From Hexactinellida sp. DTS-2022 (lineage: Eukaryota > Porifera > Hexactinellida), in the NCBI GenBank assembly GCA_028753945.1, contig JAPNXP010000018.1:3039643-3103642 (forward strand): a stretch of 64,000 nucleotides of DNA, read 5' to 3'. The notes beneath the pieces are model-generated. The model did no database searches, was not told the DNA's origin, and saw only the letters and a program-made list of their open reading frames with translations. Of this stretch, positions 1 to 12,904 are shown in pieces (the first letter of the stretch is position 1; the number at the start of each line of letters is the position of its first letter). The position numbers and the translations under genes were made by a program.

Positions 1-955
1 AATAATATAATTTATTATCAATACATAATGCCTGAATGGCATTAAACTCTTGATGGTTTATGATATAAACAAACTTCAAATTTATCTACCTATCCTTGTG
101 ACTCCGACCAATTAACAAATGGTAATCACACCTTGGGCGTTGATGACTTGGCGAAAAAAAAATCCAAAATTGCAGCCTGTGCAGACAGCATGTTCCTTTG
201 GAGGCACTATCAATAAACAACCAACAAAATATAGTGCCACCAAAGGAACATGCGTCGGCACAGGCTACAATTTTGGATTTTTTCTCCGTAGACGGTGCCC
301 TGGCCAGAGCTTTATAGTTAATGGGCTGAAACTTGGCATGTAGGTGCGATGGGACCGTCTAATTTGCACCTGGGGTTACGATTTTTGATTAACAAATTTT
401 GGACACATCTTTAACACCTTTCAAAATTTGTCTGGTCCATAACTCAAAATATGTTTTACTAAACCCCCAAATTCTATTTCATATTTGGATTCGCCATAAA
501 ATTCTGCGTCTGATGGGAGAATAAATTTTCCAATAAAGGGGTCAATTTCTGCCATAAATGGGGGTTGAAATTTCTTTGTTTACTCACACTTCAATTTCAG
601 TAAAGTGTTAAATCTAATTCTATTGTTTCAACTGGTAATAATTATATTGATTTAACTTGTTAAATCCTAATCTAGTGATTCAACTTTCGATAATTATATT
701 GATTTAACTTGTTAAATCCTACTCTAGTGATTCAACTTGCGATAATTATATTGATTTAACTTATAAATTCCAGCTGGCTTCTATTTAATTCTAGCATTAC
801 TATACAATGGATTAAATTAAATTAATTTATATAAGGAATTTGTTGACTTTACTCAACTCACCGTGGATAACATTGCTAAAATAAATAACTAATAATTTAA
901 TTTATTATCAATAAGTAATGAATGGCATTAAACTAAAGATGGTTTATGATAGAAT
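1..955 (+). repeat. Hairpin-linked repeat unit, copy 1
   Basis: Bases 40-930 match 4598-5460 in direct orientation, and the reverse complement of 46680-47386 matches the stretch after the hairpin. Shared landmarks in order: hairpin, GTAGACGGTGCCCTGGCC, TTGGCATGTAGGTGCGATGG, GTTTACTCACACTTCA, a tandem of about 60 bp (TTATATTGATTTAACTTGTT, three units at 600-770), then AAGGAATTTGTTGACTT. No open frame is conserved between copies, so the family looks non-autonomous. Confidence 0.8.
162..278. repeat. Hairpin repeat, copy H1
   Basis: Near-perfect inverted repeat: ATCCAAAATTGCAGCCTGTG at one end and its complement at the other, with TTCCTTTGGAGGCACTAT facing ATAGTGCCACCAAAGGAA. Five other copies are at 1626-1742, 4721-4834, 5580-5695, 46551-46663 and 47386-47507. 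No coding role: reading frames across it are shadows of the palindrome. Confidence 0.85.
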
Positions 956-1625
956 CGTTAACATTTTACATTCCACAACAACGACAGATAAAGGGATTAT
1001 ATTTATTTCGCGAGAATATTCTTGCACAATTAATGTACTGACGTAATTTATTATAATTAATTCCTTTTGTATTTAACTTATAGACGGTTCCAATTGGATT
1101 ATTGGGGTTATCGAGTGCGCTGAATTCAAATATGACAGTGAAATTCGATTTAAATTAATAATAAGTGCAAATAATTGAACTTTATTTATTTTGCTGTACA
1201 TAATAATGGTGTTAAATTATTAATTTATTAATTAAATATTTATACTAATTAGCTAAATTTCATTAATCTCAGAGATGATACAAGATAGAAACAAACTTTC
1301 AATTTATCAATTGGTCCTTATGCCACGTACCACCTATACAAGTGGGTCTTGACACCTTGAGGTGATGATGACATCGTCAAAAAAAAGTATTTTTACAATT
1401 TTGTGAATTAAATAATTCGCATGGGTTGGTTGGAGTTGGGTGAATACCCAATACGCACTTTAAAAATGCTGAGTCATCACAGATTATATTCTACTGAAAC
1501 CTGAATATCTCTCAAATGAAGTGAGCTAAATGGAAACTTGCACCACTCTAAGGGTCGTTGCCTACTGAAACACCTTTCTGAAATAATTTAACACCTTCAT
1601 AGTGATGAAGACTAGGCGAAAAAAA

Positions 1626-1742
1626 ATCCAAAATTGCAGCTTGTGCCGACAGCATGTTCCTTTGGAGGCACTATCAATAAACCACCAACAAAATATAGTG
1701 CCACCAAAGGATCATGCGTCGGAGCAGGCTGCAATTTTGGAT
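1626..1742. repeat. Hairpin repeat, copy H2
   Basis: Same hairpin. It is preceded at 1300-1620 by a segment shared with 47520-47700 (reverse), containing CACCTTTCTGAAA and CACCTTCATAGTGATGA. Bases 956-1299 are AT-rich with nothing else recognised. Confidence 0.85.
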
Positions 1743-1746
1743 TTTT

Positions 1747-1850
1747 TTATACTGTGCCGACTATACTATAGTATAGTGGCCCAGTATTAGAATCACTGCC
1801 TTTATTACTGTGCCGACTACTATAGTATAGTGGCCCAGTATTGGTCTTAG
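1747..1850 (+). repeat. Tandem duplication with TATACTATAGTATA palindrome
   Basis: Two units, each ACTGTGCCGACT, CTATAGTATAG and TGGCCCAGTATT, at about 1749-1789 and 1806-1843. Confidence 0.7.
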
Positions 1851-1870
1851 TGCTTTGGTATATTATTATT

Positions 1871-2300
1871 ACGAGCCCTTCGGTCTCGGTCGCTTCGCGA
1901 CGGATCACTCTCTCACAAAAGTCGCTTCGCGACTTTTGTTCGTTCGTATTAGGCACTACGCGATACAATTAACGGCCGCTTCGCGGCCTTTCCCTTCCCA
2001 AAAAGCTATAATATTACTAATGAGTTCACACGTGGCTAGTGAATTACACACTGTGACTTAATAACTCGTGCCTAAAATTCATTTTGGGTTGTGATTACTG
2101 TAATTTGTTTGGGGAATTATGTTGAGTAAGTTATTCTCATTGCTCAATAGTTATTAATTATTAGTTAATTAATAGCTCAATAGTTCTTAAGGGTAGCTCG
2201 TTCAGCTATATTAAAGGTTAGCTTGTTAGCTCAATTAAATTGAGACATGTGGTTGGTAAATTATACGCAATTAATTATTTCAGTAAATTGTATTGCAAAG
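1871..2300 (+). repeat. Dispersed unit with a cluster of TTCG-loop hairpins, copy 1
   Basis: ACGAGCCCTTCGGTCTCGG, two GTCGCTTCGCGAC stems and GGCCGCTTCGCGGCC: CpG-rich stems in an AT-rich genome. Other copies of the cluster start at 29152, 35814 and 48375. The following 200 bases (CATTTTGGGTTGTGATT, TTCTTAAGGGTAGCT) are shared with 36070-36330. Bases 2301-3070 are AT-rich with nothing further recognised. Confidence 0.75.
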
Positions 2301-3077
2301 TAATTTACTAACTCTGGGTGTAATCTCTCCATAATAATGGTTTAAAGAGGAGTTGCAAAATATTTGATTTAATAGTAATAAACATTTATAGATCTCACCA
2401 TAAACAATTCATTTTGCAGGAGCTGGGTTAGTGAATTATTTAATTTAATTGATAGCAATAATTAACATAATAAATCCCATCGTTAGGCAGAACCAAAATC
2501 TTAGATTACTTAACTTAATTCATTTCTAGTAGAAATCCTAGGTTCCATTGATAGTCTTATTATAGAAGTCAATATAGGTGTAATAAATAAATAATGCATT
2601 CGAGACTCTTAGCGCATTCTTTGTTAACAAACAAATCAGATTGATAGTAATATTATGCATACTTATGTCATTGACGTAAGCTAAATACATCACGAATAGA
2701 AATAAACTGATGGAAGCCAAACTGGATTAATCAAGTATGTAATTTCGGAAATAATGTAGGTGAAGATTAAATCATCAAACCTCAATATATGCAATGATGC
2801 AGCAATAGGAGGTTACATTTTTGTTATTGCCTGGCGCAGATTAAGTGCGAGAATTATAAAAATTTCTAGAGACATGCAATACATTCTGTTTTATAATGTG
2901 ACAAAATTATTTGTCGATTGAACCAAAAATGTAAGAGCTAAATCCAAATTAGTTCCTACGTGACGTCACATTCCCATAAATTGGTATACGTGTGTCTCAT
3001 TGCATGTTGTGTTATTATCGAAAATTGTGAGCGAATCGAATAAAAACTGAATGAGTTATCCCCAAATATGTGAGGTT

Positions 3078-3225
3078 ATGACGTCATAATCCCGTTATTT
3101 CGCTTAGAAAACCAATAGATCGTTGTCAGCGTGTAAAATTACCCCTGTATGCCAATTTTCAGCTTTCTAGGACTCGTAGTCTTTCCTATTAATTCTGGAC
3201 AAACACACACACAAACACACACTTG
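3078..3225 (+). repeat. Retroelement-like 3' end with CA tail, copy 1
   Basis: Shares about 130 bases with 3435-3585: TGACGTCATAATCCCGTTAT, ACTCGTAGTCTTTCC and TTCTGGACAAACACACACAC, ending in a CA-rich microsatellite. CA-type tails after GGACAAAC are usual at the 3' ends of RTE-like elements and derived SINEs (general knowledge). A weaker relative ends near 48700. Confidence 0.6.
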
Positions 3226-3434
3226 CACTTTGCTATACCTGTGTTGGTACGATACACTATTTATGGTTGATTAGTGCAGGGACTAATTAATTAACTGTGT
3301 CACAATCAGAAGTAAAATGGGAATTCGTGAACTGCTATCAGGTGTAGAAATTTAGTGTACGTCTAATGATTTGAATTTTCTACAGATCGGAGCAAAATTG
3401 GAAAGCTAGTACAAAATATCTGTTTTTTGCAACC

Positions 3435-3585
3435 GTGACGTCATAATCCCGTTATTTCGCTTAGAAAACCAATAGATCGTTGTCGCAGTTCAAAATTACC
3501 CCTATGCACAAATTTTCAGTTTTCTGGGACTCGTAGTCTTTCCAATTAATTCTGGACAAACACACACACACACAAACAAACACAC
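3435..3585 (+). repeat. Retroelement-like 3' end with CA tail, copy 2
   Basis: Second copy of 3078-3225 in the same orientation, ending in a CA microsatellite. Bases 3600-3985 hold nothing recognisable. Confidence 0.6.
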
Positions 3586-3984
3586 AACAATTCCGCTTTT
3601 AATATACAGATTAGTCCGTAGATCGTACACAGAACAGAGTTTAATTAACTAAGAAGTGAAATTTAGGATAGGTGTCTCATGGGTTACAGATGTGCACCTG
3701 GGGTTACGATTTATTAATTTCGATTTGGAAAATTTGTTAACGGGACTTTTAGCTTTTTTTGTCCCATAGGAAAATAAAAGCAATAATAAACAAAAATTTT
3801 GAATCATTAGCTTCAGAAAAGTATTTTGGAGCTAATAGCTCTTCACGATTTTTTAAATTAGTCATCATTTTCCTGATAATTAGGCTCAAAGTTGCCACAA
3901 TTGACCCTTAACTTTCTAAAATCGTAAATTCATTAATATTCAAATATGCAATTATTTCGTGGTTTCGATGAAGATCTACTATTT

Positions 3985-4260
3985 ATGAATAATTCAATTA
4001 GATTCAGTGTTATTTCTATTCAAGTTATTGTTGATATCATAGTTAGAATAAAGAATTCTAGTATATATGAATAATTAATTTACATTCAATAGCTATTACT
4101 ATACAAATCAATTTCTGATATCATAGTTACAATAAAGTATTCTATTTATATGAATAATTCAATTTGATTCAATAGCTGCTACTATATAAATCGATTTCTA
4201 ATACAATAATTGTATTAAAGTTTTCTCCTATATGAAAATTCAATTTCACTCAACAGTTAT
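3985..4260 (+). repeat. Tandem repeat, about 90-bp unit, three units
   Basis: Units share TATGAATAATTCAATT, ATTTCTGATATCATAGTTA and AATAAAGTATTCTA. Confidence 0.65.
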
Positions 4261-4269
4261 TAAATTTCA

Positions 4270-4604
4270 GAACGATTTCTGATATTCAAACAATGGATTA
4301 ATGAGATGGAATATCTATTTGTATAAATATTTGTCTATGTGTGTGCTTGGTGCCCGAAATGTTTTAGAGTGTAAGGGGGGTTTATAACGCATTTATAATG
4401 GAAATATAAACTTAATCCCATATGTCATTCTAAGTAAACAAGTATGCTGATTTCAATTTCAAAACGATAACTGATATATAAACAATGGATTATTGAGATG
4501 GAATTTCTAGTTTATGACTATTCGTTTGTGTGCTTGTTTGGTGCCCGAATTGTATTAGAGTGATAGGGGGTCTAAAACGCATTTAAAATGGAAATATAAA
4601 CTTA
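4270..4604 (+). repeat. Direct duplication, about 186-bp period
   Basis: 4280-4413 and 4466-4604 share AAACAATGGATTA, GTGCTTG, TGGTGCCCGAA and AATGGAAATATAAACTTAA. Confidence 0.7.
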
Positions 4605-5460
4605 AACTCAAGATGGTTTAAGATAGAAAGAAGCATGAAATTTATCAACGTTCCTTTGTCCGGTAACAAATTGATAAATGGGTGTAACCACCATGTGACG
4701 TTCATGACATGGCGAAAAAAATCCAAATTGCAGCCTGTGTCGACAGCATGTTCCATTGGAGACACAATCAATAAACCACCACCAAAATATAGTGCCACCA
4801 AAGGAACATGCGTCGGCACAGCTGCAATTTTGGATTTTTTATTATTATTATTATTTTTATTTTATTTTTCTCCGTAGACGGTGCCCTGGCCTGAGCTTTA
4901 TAGTTGATGGGCTGAAACTTGGCATGTAGGTGCGATGGGACCGTTTAATTTGCACCTGGGGTTACGATTTTTGATTAACAAATTTTTGACACATCTTTAA
5001 CACCTTTCAAAATTTGTCTGGTCCATAACACAAAATATGTTTTACTAAACCCCCAAATCTTATTTCACATTTGGATTCACCATAAAATTCTGCGTCTGAT
5101 GGGAGAAGAAAACTTTCAATAAAGAGTTTTATTTCTGCCATAAATGGGGGTTGAAATTTCTTTGTTTACTCACACTTCAGTTTCAGTATAACTGTTAAAT
5201 CTAATTCCATTGTTTCAACTTGTAATAATTATATTGATTTAACTTGTTAAATCTAACTCTATTGATTCAACTTGCGATAATTAAATTGATTTAACTTATA
5301 AATTGCAGCTGGCTTCTATTTAATTTACCATACAATGGATTAAATAAAATAATATAATATAAGGAATTTGTTGACTTAATTCAACTCAACCGTGGATAAC
5401 AATGCTAATATAAATAACTAATAATATAATTTATTATCAATACATAATGAATGAATGGCA
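4598..5460 (+). repeat. Hairpin-linked repeat unit, copy 2
   Basis: Direct copy of 40-930; the tandem part has two units. A new unit begins at about 5407 and runs to H4. Confidence 0.8.
4721..4834. repeat. Hairpin repeat, copy H3
   Basis: Same hairpin, preceded by GACATGGCGAAAAAA and followed by the shared spacer segment. Confidence 0.85.
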
Positions 5461-5579
5461 TCAAACTCAAGATGGTTTAAGATAGAAACAAACTTCAAAT
5501 TTATCTACCGTTCCTTGTGACTCGGACCAATTAACAAATGCTTCTTCACACCTTGGGCGTTGATGACTTGGCGAAAAAA

Positions 5580-5695
5580 ATCCAAAATTGCAGCCTGCGC
5601 CGACAGCATGTTCCTTTGGAGGCACTATCAATAAACAACCAACAAAATATAGTGCCACCAAAGGAACATGCGTCGGCACAGGGTGCAATTTTGGA
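5580..5695. repeat. Hairpin repeat, copy H4
   Basis: Same hairpin; the repeat unit breaks off directly after it, where the BEL/Pao-like remnant begins. Bases 5900-7836 are AT-rich, with no gene or element I can support. Confidence 0.85.
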
Positions 5696-5703
5696 TTTTT
5701 TTT

Positions 5704-5900
5704 TGATTTAGCCTTTGGCAGACTTAAATCGCTAATTAAGAAATTAAGCAATCGATCTGATCTTTTATCAAAATTTCATAATAAAATCGGAGATCTAGTC
5801 AAACGTGAGAACATAGAGAAGAAGGTTTCTGACAATAACAATAATTCTGAAACAATAAGAAACCATCCCCTTCCTCATCATCTAGACATTTCACAATATT
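5704..5900 (+). pseudogene. Possible BEL/Pao polyprotein remnant
   Basis: Directly after the hairpin ending at 5695 the frame reads AFGRLKSLIKKLSNRSDLLS, then KFHNKIGDLVKRENIEKKVS and NHPLPHHLDIS. The pattern (RL..L...L...P.LL.K....I.....IE.V and LPHH) resembles the segment just before the reverse transcriptase in BEL/Pao elements. Too short to be sure. Confidence 0.45.
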
Positions 5901-7836
5901 TTAGCAGCACGAAGTTAATCATAGTCTACACCATTCCTAACTTTCCCAAATTACGGAATGTAATAGTCGATATACTATTTATGGAGCAATACTTCATAAT
6001 ACTGAGTCCTACTGTTTTAGAAACAAATGTTCTATAGGATATTTGTATTGAGTGAGATTGGCGGTTAACCGTGGCCAGAAATCACATCGTAAGAGTAGCC
6101 TCAGAACGGTTAACTAACGCCCACCATGGATTGAGATTAAAATGCTGTGATTAAAATTTTATCCGAGTGGTTCCACACTATGTAATTGTTGTTCACTGTT
6201 GTCAATAAAGTTCAGAAGACCATCAGTTTGAGTTGTTGCAATTGGTAATTGGGTAGATCAATTAGTCACAATTATGAGCGTAAATAATAGTGTATATATA
6301 ACCATATCGTTGTCGTGCAAATGAATGCCACTTATAGTTTTCATTTGATATTGTTAATCCAGAAATGGAAAGATCCGTAAATAATTAACCATTGAATTTG
6401 AAAGTGGAAAATTTATATGAATTGTAGCTTCGAAAGAATCCCAGAATTCCTTTCATTTTAGATATCGACATCAAAGCATTGATTTCAAGTTTTGAGAGAT
6501 TTATTAAAATAGGAGTTTGAACAAACTCGTGAATGGGTCTTGGAGATGAGTGTGTTAACTTTAATTCCGATTTTTGACCTTACAATCGTTTCTCAATGGC
6601 ATTAAGTTCAAAAATTCGATTAACTACAACATCCAATAGATAATTGTCCTGATTTATTTCCTTAATAAATAATTCTTTGTTTTTCACATCTTTTTCTAAT
6701 GCACTCATAAACTTTCATTTGGACCTTGTAACTTTTCAGAACAAGAGAATTTAGATCACGTAAGTTTTCTTCTAACATACCCTCCTACATTAGAGATTGA
6801 TTTCTGCATCTTGTGTGCTGACTCTTCAAATTAACGTACAGTGTTACACTATTTGATACCTTTCATGGGTCACCAGTGTTGTGAGATTTAAAAGTATAAT
6901 TTTCGTTTTAATAATCTCATAACTATCCAACACATTATATTTACAGTAGTTATTTCTATATGATTCCAGCTGCTATTATCTACTTTCCTATTCGATTATA
7001 TTATTATAATATACAGCTACTCAATGAATTAACCATCACCCTACCTATACTTAGCTTAGCTATACTAACATTGCATTCGCAACACCTTGTTAATTCTATA
7101 TTAAAAAAATTTATTTATTAGACAGATAATTAGGACACAAAAATTTATCCATTGGCCCATTGCAACCATATATATTATAGGCCTTGAACATGTTCCAAAA
7201 ATTTTGAATGTGATTAAAAGTTTAGAGCTAAGTTCCACAATTATTGGCTGAGAAGGAAATTTGCATTGTCATCAAAATTGGCACATATCTATGCCCTATA
7301 TGGTAGAAACTATATTTTTATAAAGAAGGAGCCATTAGCTATTAGATAATACATACGAACAGGAAGTGAGGTAGGTTAACTCTAGGGTATACACTTTTTC
7401 TCAACTAATTGGAATGTATTGGAATAAGCATCAATCTCGTCATAAGTATTGATAAACATATATAAATATTATAGGGATGTTATGGAAATTTCAAACCTAT
7501 TCTTAGACTCAGCCTTCTATAATAATTTAAAAGATCTCTCAAATCTCGATTAATTCGGGGAAAATATAATCGATTTTTAATACACAAAATAAGCATTCCG
7601 AAACAAATAGAAAGGGTGTAAAGGGAAATCATTTTCTAAAGATCTTGAAATATTTTCGCTATGAAATTTGGGTAATTGACTAGTTGACCTCCCAACTCAA
7701 ATAGACACAAATTTTATATGTTAGTCCGCCTCTTTTCCTCGAATATTTAGCCTGGAAGAAGAATTTATAGAATTGAGAAAAACCAGGACTTTTCCAAATT
7801 TTTGGAAAAAAACTGGACTGTCCTGAATATATGTTC

Positions 7837-8592
7837 CAGTGACTTGCTCCGGTACTCAATAACGGTAACGTAAAATGTAACAGTAGCGGGCGTCGACAAG
7901 TGACAAACGGAAAAAAGTAACAGTAACGGGTATTCGTTACTTTTAACTAGATATCGTTACCATTAATCAGTTACTCATACCATTAGATTACCTTAACACT
8001 GCTACCGTTGCTACCTTAAACTTATTCCATTGCTATAACTAAAGTTATTTTCAATCAGCTACCGTTGCATTAACGAAACAGTAGTACTGATTAAGGATGA
8101 AAGGACTAACTTGACAAAAATAACGGAGTAACTAGTGTTGTAAGGTCGGAAAATTTCCTAGAAAATTTCCAAAAAATAGCTAAATTTCCGGAAATTTTAC
8201 ATGTAAAAATTATTAGATATACCTAGTTTTTTGAATTTTGATAAACCATATCTATAATGTAGAGTTGTTACTGTGCGCTTGTTATTTTACCTCATAACAG
8301 TCTAACTTAAGTAGCACAAAAACTTTGGCAATTTCAAATAAAGTTCCTAAGCATAAATTGTAATATATGTAGTCTTTCCAGAAATTTCCGGGAATTTCCA
8401 TAGAAAACAAAATTTTTGGAAATTTTACAGCACTAGGAGTATCGGTTACGGAAGAAATAAAGTTACGGTAACGGGAGAAAAAAAGTTACGGTAACGGAAC
8501 AAATAAAGTAAAGGTAACGGGGTAACGGTAACGGGAGATATAAAATAACGGTAACGGAGTAACGGATGATATAGTAACGGAGCACATCACTA
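7837..8592. mobile_element. hAT-type MITE with internal GGTAACGGTAACGG array
   Basis: Ends CAGTGACTTGCTCC and (reverse) TAGTGATGTGCTCC. Flanks are ATATGTTC and ATATGGTC (7 of 8). The interior is filled with degenerate GTAACG/CGTTAC repeats in both orientations. Another hAT MITE is nested at 8133-8435. Confidence 0.8.
8133..8435. mobile_element. hAT-type MITE nested in 7837-8592
   Basis: Ends TAGTGTTGTAAGG and (reverse) TAGTGCTGTAAAA. Flanks are GGAGTAAC and GGAGTATC (7 of 8). The interior has GGAAATTTCC-type palindromes. Confidence 0.8.
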
Positions 8593-9018
8593 ATATGGTC
8601 CCCCTACTTTAGATGAGTGCGCACAATGTACTTGGCCATTAAATCCCTTGCTCATAGTTGTTACTCCAAACTAATTATATGAATTGCATTATACCATAAT
8701 AGTACTTCGGTCTGTAAGATAATACCCCCAGGAGAAAATCATCCGGTTTATATATCTTTCTCCAATGATGCCAAACCAAAATCTTGATATTCGGGATCAG
8801 CATAAATTTTTCGAGTAATTTCAGGTATCACTTGACCATATTAAACACTTTATTCTCCTAGCTCGCAATAAGAACCTTGGAATTGGAACCACATTCGATT
8901 TAAATTTTCCCGTCTACTCTGTCGAGTAACATTACTTTTGCTCCGGTCATCGTTCTCAGATAACTATGTATATATCACCCACTAAATGCTCACTCTAAAC
9001 AACTACGTTCATTAGAAG

Positions 9019-9179
9019 TACAGTGGATGCCGGTTATAAGCACATCGTCGGAAACTGCACTTAATTTGCATATAACTGGCATGTTCTTATAACCGGCTTA
9101 AATTAGATAGAGTATATTGCAAACGTTTTCCAACATAGTGTTCTTATATCCGGTGTGCTTATATCCGAAATCCACTGTA
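9019..9179. mobile_element. Tc1/pogo-like MITE, about 160 bp
   Basis: Ends TACAGTGGATGCCGGTTATA and (reverse) TACAGTGGATTTCGGATATA, flanked by TA. No coding capacity. Confidence 0.75.
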
Positions 9180-9270
9180 TACATGATTACATGATAACCC
9201 TGAATATTACGTACATTACCTGTCTATAACATCCATCTGTGAATAACGGCCACTTATGACCAGTCCTATA

Positions 9271-9424
9271 TACTCACTGTTCTCTCTAATAGTCCACCAA
9301 TGGGAAATTGGCCCAAAGTGGACTATTAGAGAATATGGACTATTACCGATATCTAAATAGTTGATTTGGACAAGTAAGTAAGTGGTCTATTATAGAAGTG
9401 GACAATTTGAGAGAACAGACTGTA
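9271..9424. mobile_element. Tc1-like MITE of the TCTCTAATAGTCC family
   Basis: Ends TACTCACTGTTCTCTCTAAT and (reverse) TACAGTCTGTTCTCTCAAAT. A related copy lies at about 47993-48338 and part of another at 49350-49422. Bases 9425-10440 hold two further pogo-like left ends (near 9466 and 10372, TACAGTGCRACYTCTA) and nothing else I recognise. Confidence 0.65.
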
Positions 9425-10644
9425 CTATATACTATATACAAGTTCCACTGCATTTTTACTGGAATACAGTGCAACCTCTAAAAATGGGGAACTTTTATTG
9501 CTGGGGAAGTGGGGACCTTGATTTATCCCCAAAATGAGTCTATAAATGGGGGAATGGGGAAATCCTAAATAATACTAATAAAATTAGACAGGATCTCAAA
9601 TAAATCCACTCTAAGGTTGTACAGAACAAATATTTTCGATGGCACAACTCTAAAGTTTGTAGAATAAATCATTGTAGGCTTGCCGTGGATATACATAACA
9701 ATGGGTTTTAGTCATACCCATGGTATTGCGGATGACAAAATCAGAGTTGAACTTTGAAAAATATTTCAAACAGTGAGTTAGGCCCAGTGGAGATAGAAAA
9801 GGCCATCAACAATGACCGAGAAAAAGATTCCTTGAGGCAGGAACAGATATTGATTGAGTTTGAGTAAATGCTCGTTTATGAATAGATATAGTAGTACATG
9901 CATTTATATTGTACAGTACATTGAGTAAACATTTAGTAGATAAATAAACACAGTTTATACAAGCAATATATTTTGGGTAGTTTTGAGACGTTAACAATAT
10001 AAATTACATAAATATCCATGGATATTAGGATTTAAAATTTCCATATGCATATCCATGGATAATATTGTATATCTACCCAATAATGGCCTGGATATGGATA
10101 TATAGGCAATTTTACATCTCCACGGGAAGCTTGAAGTCATCGACGGTAGATCAAGCAAATAATCGTCTTAAAATTGTCGCATTATTCCCGATGATTTGCA
10201 AACACCTACAAATCGGCCCAGCAAGCCCCAACTTGAGTGTAGGTACCCAGAATTATATATATATACACTCATTCAGATTAGACAATTACACAGAGCTGCA
10301 CCTAAACTTAAACAGCCCCCAAACAATTGGTTAACAAGATATTTATCATGATATAACTAGTACAGTGCGACTTCTATAAGTGGGGAAGCATGTGACGGGC
10401 AAAAAATTGAATTGCACCCCATTCCCCGATTATACAATAGGATAAACAGTACATAAGGTCATATTATACAATACGTATTACATACCAATTAATTTATATT
10501 TGCATAGTATTTATATATTCTGACCATTTAGTTAACTGAAAATAATACCTCATAGCAAAGTATTGATGGGCAATTGCCATTGCTGTATCACCATGACCAG
10601 AACGGAACTTAATTAACATATTTGTTTAGAATGAGCATTTAGTT

Positions 10645-10839
10645 CAGTGTTTCTTAACCTTTTTAAACTTCCGCACCCCTTCAGGTTTCAATTCAGCTTC
10701 CGCACCCCCTTAGCTTTCAAAATAAACTCTCGTGCCCCCTGGTAAACGTAAGATCGTTGATTGTTTACTATAAACAGAACTTGTACTCTTTTCCCGCACC
10801 CCCAGAATCGTACCTCGCACCCCCGGTTGAGAACCACTG
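10645..10839. mobile_element. hAT-type MITE, 195 bp
   Basis: Ends CAGTGTTTCTTAACC and GGTTGAGAACCACTG with a perfect 8-bp duplication ATTTAGTT on both sides. Several CGCACCCCC runs lie inside. Confidence 0.9.
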
Positions 10840-10999
10840 ATTTAGTTGGTTGTTATATGAATAGTTAGACTCATAAAGATGAACGGAGAAAAGTAGGGGT
10901 CACTGATAGGATAGACGGGAAAGTTGCACAGTGGGCAAAGTAGGGGAAATAGTGTAACTTTATAACATTGTCAAATCTATTACTTATACTTTTTTTGGA

Positions 11000-12904
11000 T
11001 TCAGCATAACCTAAAACCTCTAAAACTCAATTTTTAAAGTAATACAATGCAAGGACAATGATTACTGTGAAAAGGAATGAGTAGTGTAATACTCATTTTC
11101 AAAACAGAATTTTGTGGTTAGGAAAACATTGAAATTGAATTCACCATAACTATACTATATTGTATGCTAATCTGATGCGCAATAGAAGTTTTATCTTACT
11201 AGTGTTCATAGTCAATATGGTATCAGTTAAGATAAATTTGAATCGAGTTTTGAGTCTGAAGTTGCCAGATTTTCAAGAGAGATTTTCTAAAGATTGGACA
11301 CTAATTAATTTTCACATTCAGTTCAAAAACTTTGGGTGGTTCATAATGGTCAGTTATTTCATTTTTTTGATTTACCATTGTCCCCTCAGAAAATTCCTAT
11401 AATATATATTTAATTTCTCCACTATTTAACCAATTTATTAGTTTTTTTCGTCAATTAACTGATACTTATAATGAATAACAAAGCAGTTTATGATATTTTA
11501 AAGTCAAATCTCTCAATCAGCATACCAAGTTAGGAATCCATCCATGCTTTTGAATTTCAGTAAGATAATTTTATGAGATCCGGAAGAAATTTAGGCGCTA
11601 GCAATGTTCCATATTATACAACTATGCTACCAAATACTAACTAGGGTTCCTAAGAGTAATTGCACCTGCGATAGTTACACTCAGCATCCATCTACACTCT
11701 TGAAATTCAATGCGATATATAATACCTGGGATAATACTAACATTCAAATTATTTTTAACCAGTTTAAGATATATTATCAATAATCATGGGTGATTAATAT
11801 ATGATTGTTACAAAACCAAAAATAAAATAAATCATGAATTTACCATTGATCGTCCAAAACTACTGTTATGAGATTACACACAATATTTTTGATGATGCCA
11901 TTCGGTTTGCAGCTACCGATAACCTAAATGTCAATAATACATCATTAGAGTCTATCTAGTATAGTTTTCCTATTTCCACTTACACCCCTGAAAATGCCCA
12001 CTGTGAGTTGAAGATGTAATGTGGTCGAAATTCCATTGTTCCTATTGCGTGCTAGGTGAATGGTCAAGTGATACCTCAAATCGCTAGAAAATTTATGCTA
12101 ATCACGACTAGCAAGATTTAAAACTAGCTAGGCATCATTGGAGAAAGATATATACATCAACTGATTTTCTCCTGGGGGCACATACATTGCCAATTTTCTA
12201 TAGGTGGTACAACATAAATTTCCAAAATAGGTTCTCGAAACACTCTATTTTACATTGATTGGAAATTTTATAACTCACTAGCCAGATCAACTCATATTAG
12301 CTTTATGAAGCAAAAGATTGTGAATTAGCAACTTATTATGGATAATAGAAGATTTGTCACCCTAATAAATCTTGAGTGAGATGTAAATATTGTTCTGGAA
12401 GTTGTAGACATCATTATCGGCCGAAAATACCGAAATTTGTCAAGAAACATATTTTCTATGCATTCCGCAAAATTTCACATATTAATCAGATACTACAAGT
12501 CACAAAATTGTCCGGGCCATATTATACTTATTGATATTGATCTGTAGACACACTGTTGAGGTACATAACATTCTCCATTAATGGCTTTACCGCATATAAC
12601 TCGGAATATTTTGCTACATGACAAAGCATAAATTCCAATATTTTAGGAATAGGTGAGGTCTGTAGGTCATAGTGAAAGATATGAAAACGCCGTTGAGCGT
12701 AAACTATAGTTATTCTATAATTGGAACAATCGAGAAGATTGACGTAATGAGGAAAATAGTCGAAATATCTAGAACATTATTAAGCAAAATTTGAAGAAAT
12801 AATTTAAAGGGGTTTGAAATATATTCTAAATATAATCACTGATAAATTAAAAAATATTTTGCACATTAAAATAAATGAAAAATAAAACTAACATAAACTA
12901 TTAC
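11000..12904. other. UBR4 intron sequence without recognised elements
   Basis: AT-rich, no supported gene or repeat on either strand. A fragment around 12090-12180 resembles 8735-8830 in reverse (GGAGAAAGATATATA), so at least part is old dispersed repeat. Confidence 0.5.

Noticed and set aside
119-343. Short open frames over the hairpin repeats, also at 1602, 4583, 5467 and 46485
   Set aside because: They arise because the palindrome is open on both strands; the same peptide appears in both orientations and no start or codon use is conserved.
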